In this document: positions 61,280 to 64,000 of the stretch, one piece after another | Numbering within the stretch: position 1 is the first letter of the stretch | Layout: each line of letters starts with the position of its first letter | NCBI GenBank assembly: GCA_964637165.1 | Contig: CAZWVI010000003.1 | Span: 62,001 to 126,000, forward strand | Origin: CAZWVI01 sp964637165 | Lineage (GTDB): Bacteria; Planctomycetota; UBA1135 | DNA: 64,000 nt | Direction of reading: 5' to 3' | Position numbers and translations under genes: made by a program | Notes under the pieces: model-generated | Told to the model about the DNA's origin: nothing | Seen by the model: only the letters and a program-made list of their open reading frames with translations | Database searches by the model: none

Positions 61280-61312
61280 GGCGGGACAGCCCCAAAACAG
61301 GGATGTCCCGCC
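61280..61312. other. Perfect hairpin just before the beta-propeller gene start
   Basis: GGCGGGACA and TGTCCCGCC form a perfect 9-bp stem, with a further short inner pairing (CCC/GGG). On the minus strand it ends three bases before the ATG at 61276, so it overlaps where a ribosome-binding site would be. No T-run follows on either strand, so it does not look like a terminator of the upstream PPIase gene. Confidence 0.4.
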
Positions 61313-61330
61313 AATATAGCACTAAACCGC

Positions 61331-61843
61331 TTATTGGGTGCGCTTGATGATGTGCCAGCCGAAGGGGGATTCCTCTTCGTTGTACTCAGCGAAGCCAATT
61401 TCGCCAACTTCAAGCTTGAAGCCCACGTTGCCAAACGCCGGCACCATGGTGCCACGCGGGTAAGGCAAGTCGGTTTGCTTTGCGGCCTCTTCTTGGAGCT
61501 CCTCAACAAACGCGCCCATTTCCTTCTCGGCCTGCTCTGGGGGCATTTGGCCGGTGGAAACTTGTTCGCGGAAAAAGGTGTCACGTTCAGCAGCGCGAGC
61601 ATTCAATTCCGAGATCAAATCGGAAAAGGTGCGACCATCAACGTCGTTGTTGAGCAAGCGGTAAGTTCCAGTGCCTGGATCTTCTGAGTGTTCCTTGGAC
61701 AGGGCCTCGAAATCTGCGCTGCTGTCTGCTGTAATTTGATCAAACAGAGCTTGAGCACGTTCTGCGCCATCGCATTCGCCCTCTTCAGCTTTTTGAATCA
61801 AAATGTGTTGTAAGACTACTTCTTTTGGTTCAGTCATCTCCAT
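61331..61843 (-). CDS. Parvulin-type peptidyl-prolyl isomerase (PpiC family), cytoplasmic
   Basis: This ~170-residue protein has the PpiC/parvulin elements: LQHILIQ at the start, FEALSKEHSEDP in the middle and ESPFGWHIIKRT at the end, typical of the rotamase fold. It has no signal peptide. An acidic helical insert (residues ~75-115) lies between the two conserved parts, interrupting the fold. An internal ATG at 61837 is also a possible start. It is the last gene before the divergent small lipoprotein. Confidence 0.85.
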   Translation of the reverse strand: MEMTEPKEVVLQHILIQKAEEGECDGAERAQALFDQITADSSADFEALSKEHSEDPGTGTYRLLNNDVDGRTFSDLISELNARAAERDTFFREQVSTGQMPPEQAEKEMGAFVEELQEEAAKQTDLPYPRGTMVPAFGNVGFKLEVGEIGFAEYNEEESPFGWHIIKRTQ

Positions 61844-61901
61844 ATTGTAACGATGAATTTATTACTTGAATGTAAACAAAACGGCTCTAATAATGGGTTA
61901 T

Positions 61902-62241
61902 GTGAAAAAGCTCTGCGTTACTACTCAGCGTCTGTTTGTTGGCATCGTGCACCTCTTGGGAGCATGTTCATGACGATGCCAATTTGAGCCAGGTATTCCA
62001 ACTTGGAGATTTGGCCAGAGTTGAACAACAAGATGGCACCAAGGTTCAATTTGCTGTGGCAGAAGTTGGCCCCAGTCATTTAGCCGGCGAGGGCCACACT
62101 TTTGAGCAGAATAAAGTTGTTGCAATTGAGGTCGAGGAAATTGATGGCCTGAAAACCGTTGGGGCGGTGGCGGGCTCGGTTGGCATGATTTACGTAGTGG
62201 CCGGTGCCATAGTGTTTGTGGCTCTATTGGGCGCTCTTTAG
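61902..62241 (+). CDS. Small lipoprotein with disrupted start
   Basis: The frame that encodes a clear ~110-residue lipoprotein (LLLSVCLLASC lipobox, then VFQLGDLARVEQQDGTKVQF and a C-terminal hydrophobic helix) opens at 61906 but has no ATG or GTG in place; a TTG at 61936 would remove most of the signal peptide. A GTG at 61902 is out of frame by one base across a run of five A. Removing one A would give a perfect lipoprotein signal. So either the start is unusual or there is a one-base insertion/slippage. Its stop overlaps the next gene as TAGTG. Such SH3-like lipoproteins are widespread; function unknown. Confidence 0.55.
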
Positions 62242-64000
62242 TGAAAAAACTAAAAGGAGGCGGAGGTTGGCAGGCTATCCGCTACACCTTGCGTAAAGCT
62301 CGTAAGTCGGGCGGTTTGCTGAAATTCTGGCGGGCAATGCGTAGCCCCAATGCCTGCAAAACCTGTGCACTAGGCATGGGCGGTGCCGACGGTGGAATGA
62401 CTAACGAACTTGGCCGCCGCTTGGAGCTTTGTAAAAAATCGGTTCAAGCAATGGCCGCCGATATGCAGGGCGCAATTCCCGACGAATTTTTTGAGCAATT
62501 TAGCGTGGGCGAAATGCGAGCGATGTCGTCACGCGAATTGGAACTTGCCGGACGATTAACCAAGCCACTTTTGCTGGAAAAAGGTGCCACACATTATCGT
62601 TCAATCGCATGGGACGAAGCTTTAAAGCGGTGTGCAAGCAAGTTAGCAAAAACTAACCCTGATAATTCATTCTTTTATTTTAGTGGACGGTCTTCCAATG
62701 AAGCTGGGTTTTTATTGCAGTTGTTCGCGCGGGTTTATGGAACCAATAATGTAAACAACTGTTCTTACTATTGTCATCAAGCGTCCGGCGTTGGATTGGT
62801 TGAGTCTTTTGGTTCGGGCACGGCGACAATTAAATTGGACGACTTGAGTAAGTGCGATACTTTATTTTTGTTCGGTGCCAACCCAGCATCAAACCATCCG
62901 CGCTTTATGAAGGAATTGTTAGAACTGCGTCGCCGCGGTGGCGCGGTAGTGGTTATTAATCCGGTGCGCGAAATCGGCTTATGTAATTTTCGCGTTCCGT
63001 CTGATTGGCGAAGTATGTTGTTTGGCTCAGAAATTGCCAGTCATTATGTCCAGCCAAAAGTCGGCGGCGATCTGGCTTTCATAACTGGGATTGCAAAACA
63101 TTTAACTGAACAACAACAAATTGACAGTGCTTTTATTGAGGCGGCCACCGAAGACTGGGAGGCGTGGCGCACCGAACTAGAAGCAGCAAGTTGGGAATCA
63201 ATTATTCAAGAAAGTGGCGTTGAGCTTGAGCAAATAAAAACCATCGCGGCCCTTTATGCGAAGTCGAAAGCTAGTATTTTTGCTTGGGCGATGGGCATTA
63301 CCCATCATTTAAACGGCGTCGATACGGTGCGCGGTATTTCTAACCTAGCAATGATGCGTGGCATGGTTGGTCGGCAGGGCACCGGCATGTTGCCTTTGCG
63401 CGGCCACTCGAATGTTCAAGGAATGGGTTCAATGGGCGTTATTCCGCAATTGAAGACAATCGTCCTGGATAAACTCGAAGAACTATTGGCCTGTAAACTG
63501 CCTCGCTCTAAAGGGCTTGACACTATGGCTTGTATGGAAAAGGCCGATGATGATGAAGTGGAAGTGGCTTGGTGCCTGGGCGGCAATTTGTATGCATCGA
63601 ATCCAGCAAGTGAATTTGCGGCACGGGCAATGCGTAAAATAAATCAAGTTGTTTATTTGAACACTAGCCTCAATACTGGTCATGCTTGGGGGACTGGAGA
63701 GGAAACAATTATTTTGCCGGTAAATGCGCGGGACGAAGAGTCGCAAACCACAACTCAGGAATCAATGTTTTCCTATGTGCGGCGTAGTGCCGGTGGCCGC
63801 CCTCGTCACGGCAAGCTGCGTAACGAAACAGCAATTATCATTGAGGTAGCAAAACAACTTTTTGCAACAGATAGCCCAGTGCAATGGGATAGTTTTAACG
63901 ATGCCGACAATATTCGAGAATTAATCAGTAAAGCAATTCCCGGATTTACCGCAATAGCTAAGCCAACAGAATTTTATATTCCAGGTCGAGCTATGCATGC
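62241..64000 (+). CDS. FdhF/YdeP-family molybdopterin oxidoreductase, partial
   Basis: The gene starts at GTG 62241 and runs off the right edge (586 codons). The N-terminal segment NACKTCALGMGGADGGMTNE and CHQASGVGLVES are typical of the YdeP family, related to formate dehydrogenase H. Later motifs (FLFGANPASNHPRFM; RGMVGRQGTGMLPLRGHSNVQG) bind the molybdenum cofactor. At the position of the Sec/Cys ligand of formate dehydrogenase there is no Cys or Sec (CHQASG), as in YdeP. It is cytoplasmic and coupled to the small lipoprotein gene by TAGTG. Substrate unknown; YdeP is linked to acid resistance in E. coli. Confidence 0.88.
   Translation, partial: MKKLKGGGGWQAIRYTLRKARKSGGLLKFWRAMRSPNACKTCALGMGGADGGMTNELGRRLELCKKSVQAMAADMQGAIPDEFFEQFSVGEMRAMSSRELELAGRLTKPLLLEKGATHYRSIAWDEALKRCASKLAKTNPDNSFFYFSGRSSNEAGFLLQLFARVYGTNNVNNCSYYCHQASGVGLVESFGSGTATIKLDDLSKCDTLFLFGANPASNHPRFMKELLELRRRGGAVVVINPVREIGLCNFRVPSDWRSMLFGSEIASHYVQPKVGGDLAFITGIAKHLTEQQQIDSAFIEAATEDWEAWRTELEAASWESIIQESGVELEQIKTIAALYAKSKASIFAWAMGITHHLNGVDTVRGISNLAMMRGMVGRQGTGMLPLRGHSNVQGMGSMGVIPQLKTIVLDKLEELLACKLPRSKGLDTMACMEKADDDEVEVAWCLGGNLYASNPASEFAARAMRKINQVVYLNTSLNTGHAWGTGEETIILPVNARDEESQTTTQESMFSYVRRSAGGRPRHGKLRNETAIIIEVAKQLFATDSPVQWDSFNDADNIRELISKAIPGFTAIAKPTEFYIPGRAMH

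Noticed and set aside
1..64000. TGA recoded as Trp genome-wide
   Set aside because: Many genes end in TGA within tight overlaps (GTGA, ATGA, TTGA), so TGA is a normal stop here.
62241..64000. Formate dehydrogenase H with selenocysteine
   Set aside because: No TGA or Cys at the ligand position; motifs match the YdeP branch, and the frame is continuous.

Overview
The window looks like a chromosomal segment of a free-living Gram-negative bacterium, most likely a marine member of the Planctomycetota. Pointers are KDO/LPS export genes (outer membrane), three alkaline-phosphatase-superfamily sulfatase-type proteins, two ECF sigma modules, many secreted multidomain proteins with signal peptides, HEAT and TPR proteins, and scarce Shine-Dalgarno sequences. 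Base composition is roughly half GC. No phage, IS element, integrase or CRISPR array was seen; coding density is very high, with at least twelve start/stop overlaps (ATGA, GTGA, TTGA, TAATG, TAGTG). The taxonomic call is an inference from gene content.

Layout. 1-3657 (-): kdsD, kdsC and a large LptC/LptA-type protein (KDO synthesis plus LPS export). 3702-9318 (+): site-2 protease, scpA, trxA, fmt, rsmB, a small anchored protein and a TIM-barrel isomerase. 9285-14235 (-): two lipoprotein sulfatases, an isopropylmalate-synthase-like enzyme and an unknown protein. 14270-20457 (+): mgtE, a signal peptidase with a large insertion, ECF sigma/anti-sigma, a DUF3106-like protein and a membrane sulfatase-like protein. 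20578-22968 (-): secreted subtilase with its own terminator. 23028-25705 (+): tRNA 2-selenouridine synthase and purF.

25702-40802 is a coherent alpha-glucan island: a one-component regulator that joins an AMPK/CBM48-type glycan-binding domain to an ArsR-like winged helix; a secreted GH13 enzyme; two tandem secreted lectin-like proteins; a CUT1 ABC importer in which the solute-binding protein is fused to the first permease; a neopullulanase-like GH13 with its own CBM48-like domain; a shortened 4-alpha-glucanotransferase; and an alpha-glucan phosphorylase. The inferred logic is extracellular glucan trimming and capture, import of maltodextrins, then debranching, transglycosylation and phosphorolysis, under a regulator that may sense the glucan polymer directly.

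40807-42909 (-) encodes an eight-haem lipoprotein cytochrome interrupted by one in-frame TGA followed by a hairpin at SECIS-like spacing, a strong candidate selenoprotein of the ExtKL type. A strong SD and a PhoB-like direct repeat lie upstream.

43177-50694 holds a secreted M12B-like metalloprotease, tRNA-Arg(CCG), a calcium-repeat protein, a second ECF sigma / anti-sigma / RseB-like module, a HEAT-repeat protein and a small unknown. 50695-54071 (-) is an operon of HAD phosphatase, MoxR ATPase, a nitrilase-type amidase and NAD synthetase (a split glutamine-dependent NAD synthetase). 54173-61843 carries a TPR lipoprotein, SppA, a second subtilase coupled to MscS, a beta-propeller secreted protein and a parvulin-like PPIase. 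61902-64000 holds a small lipoprotein with an odd start and the first 586 codons of an FdhF/YdeP-type molybdopterin oxidoreductase. Six otherwise unrelated secreted proteins share a similar ~100-residue C-terminal beta-rich domain, possibly a lineage-specific surface or sorting module.
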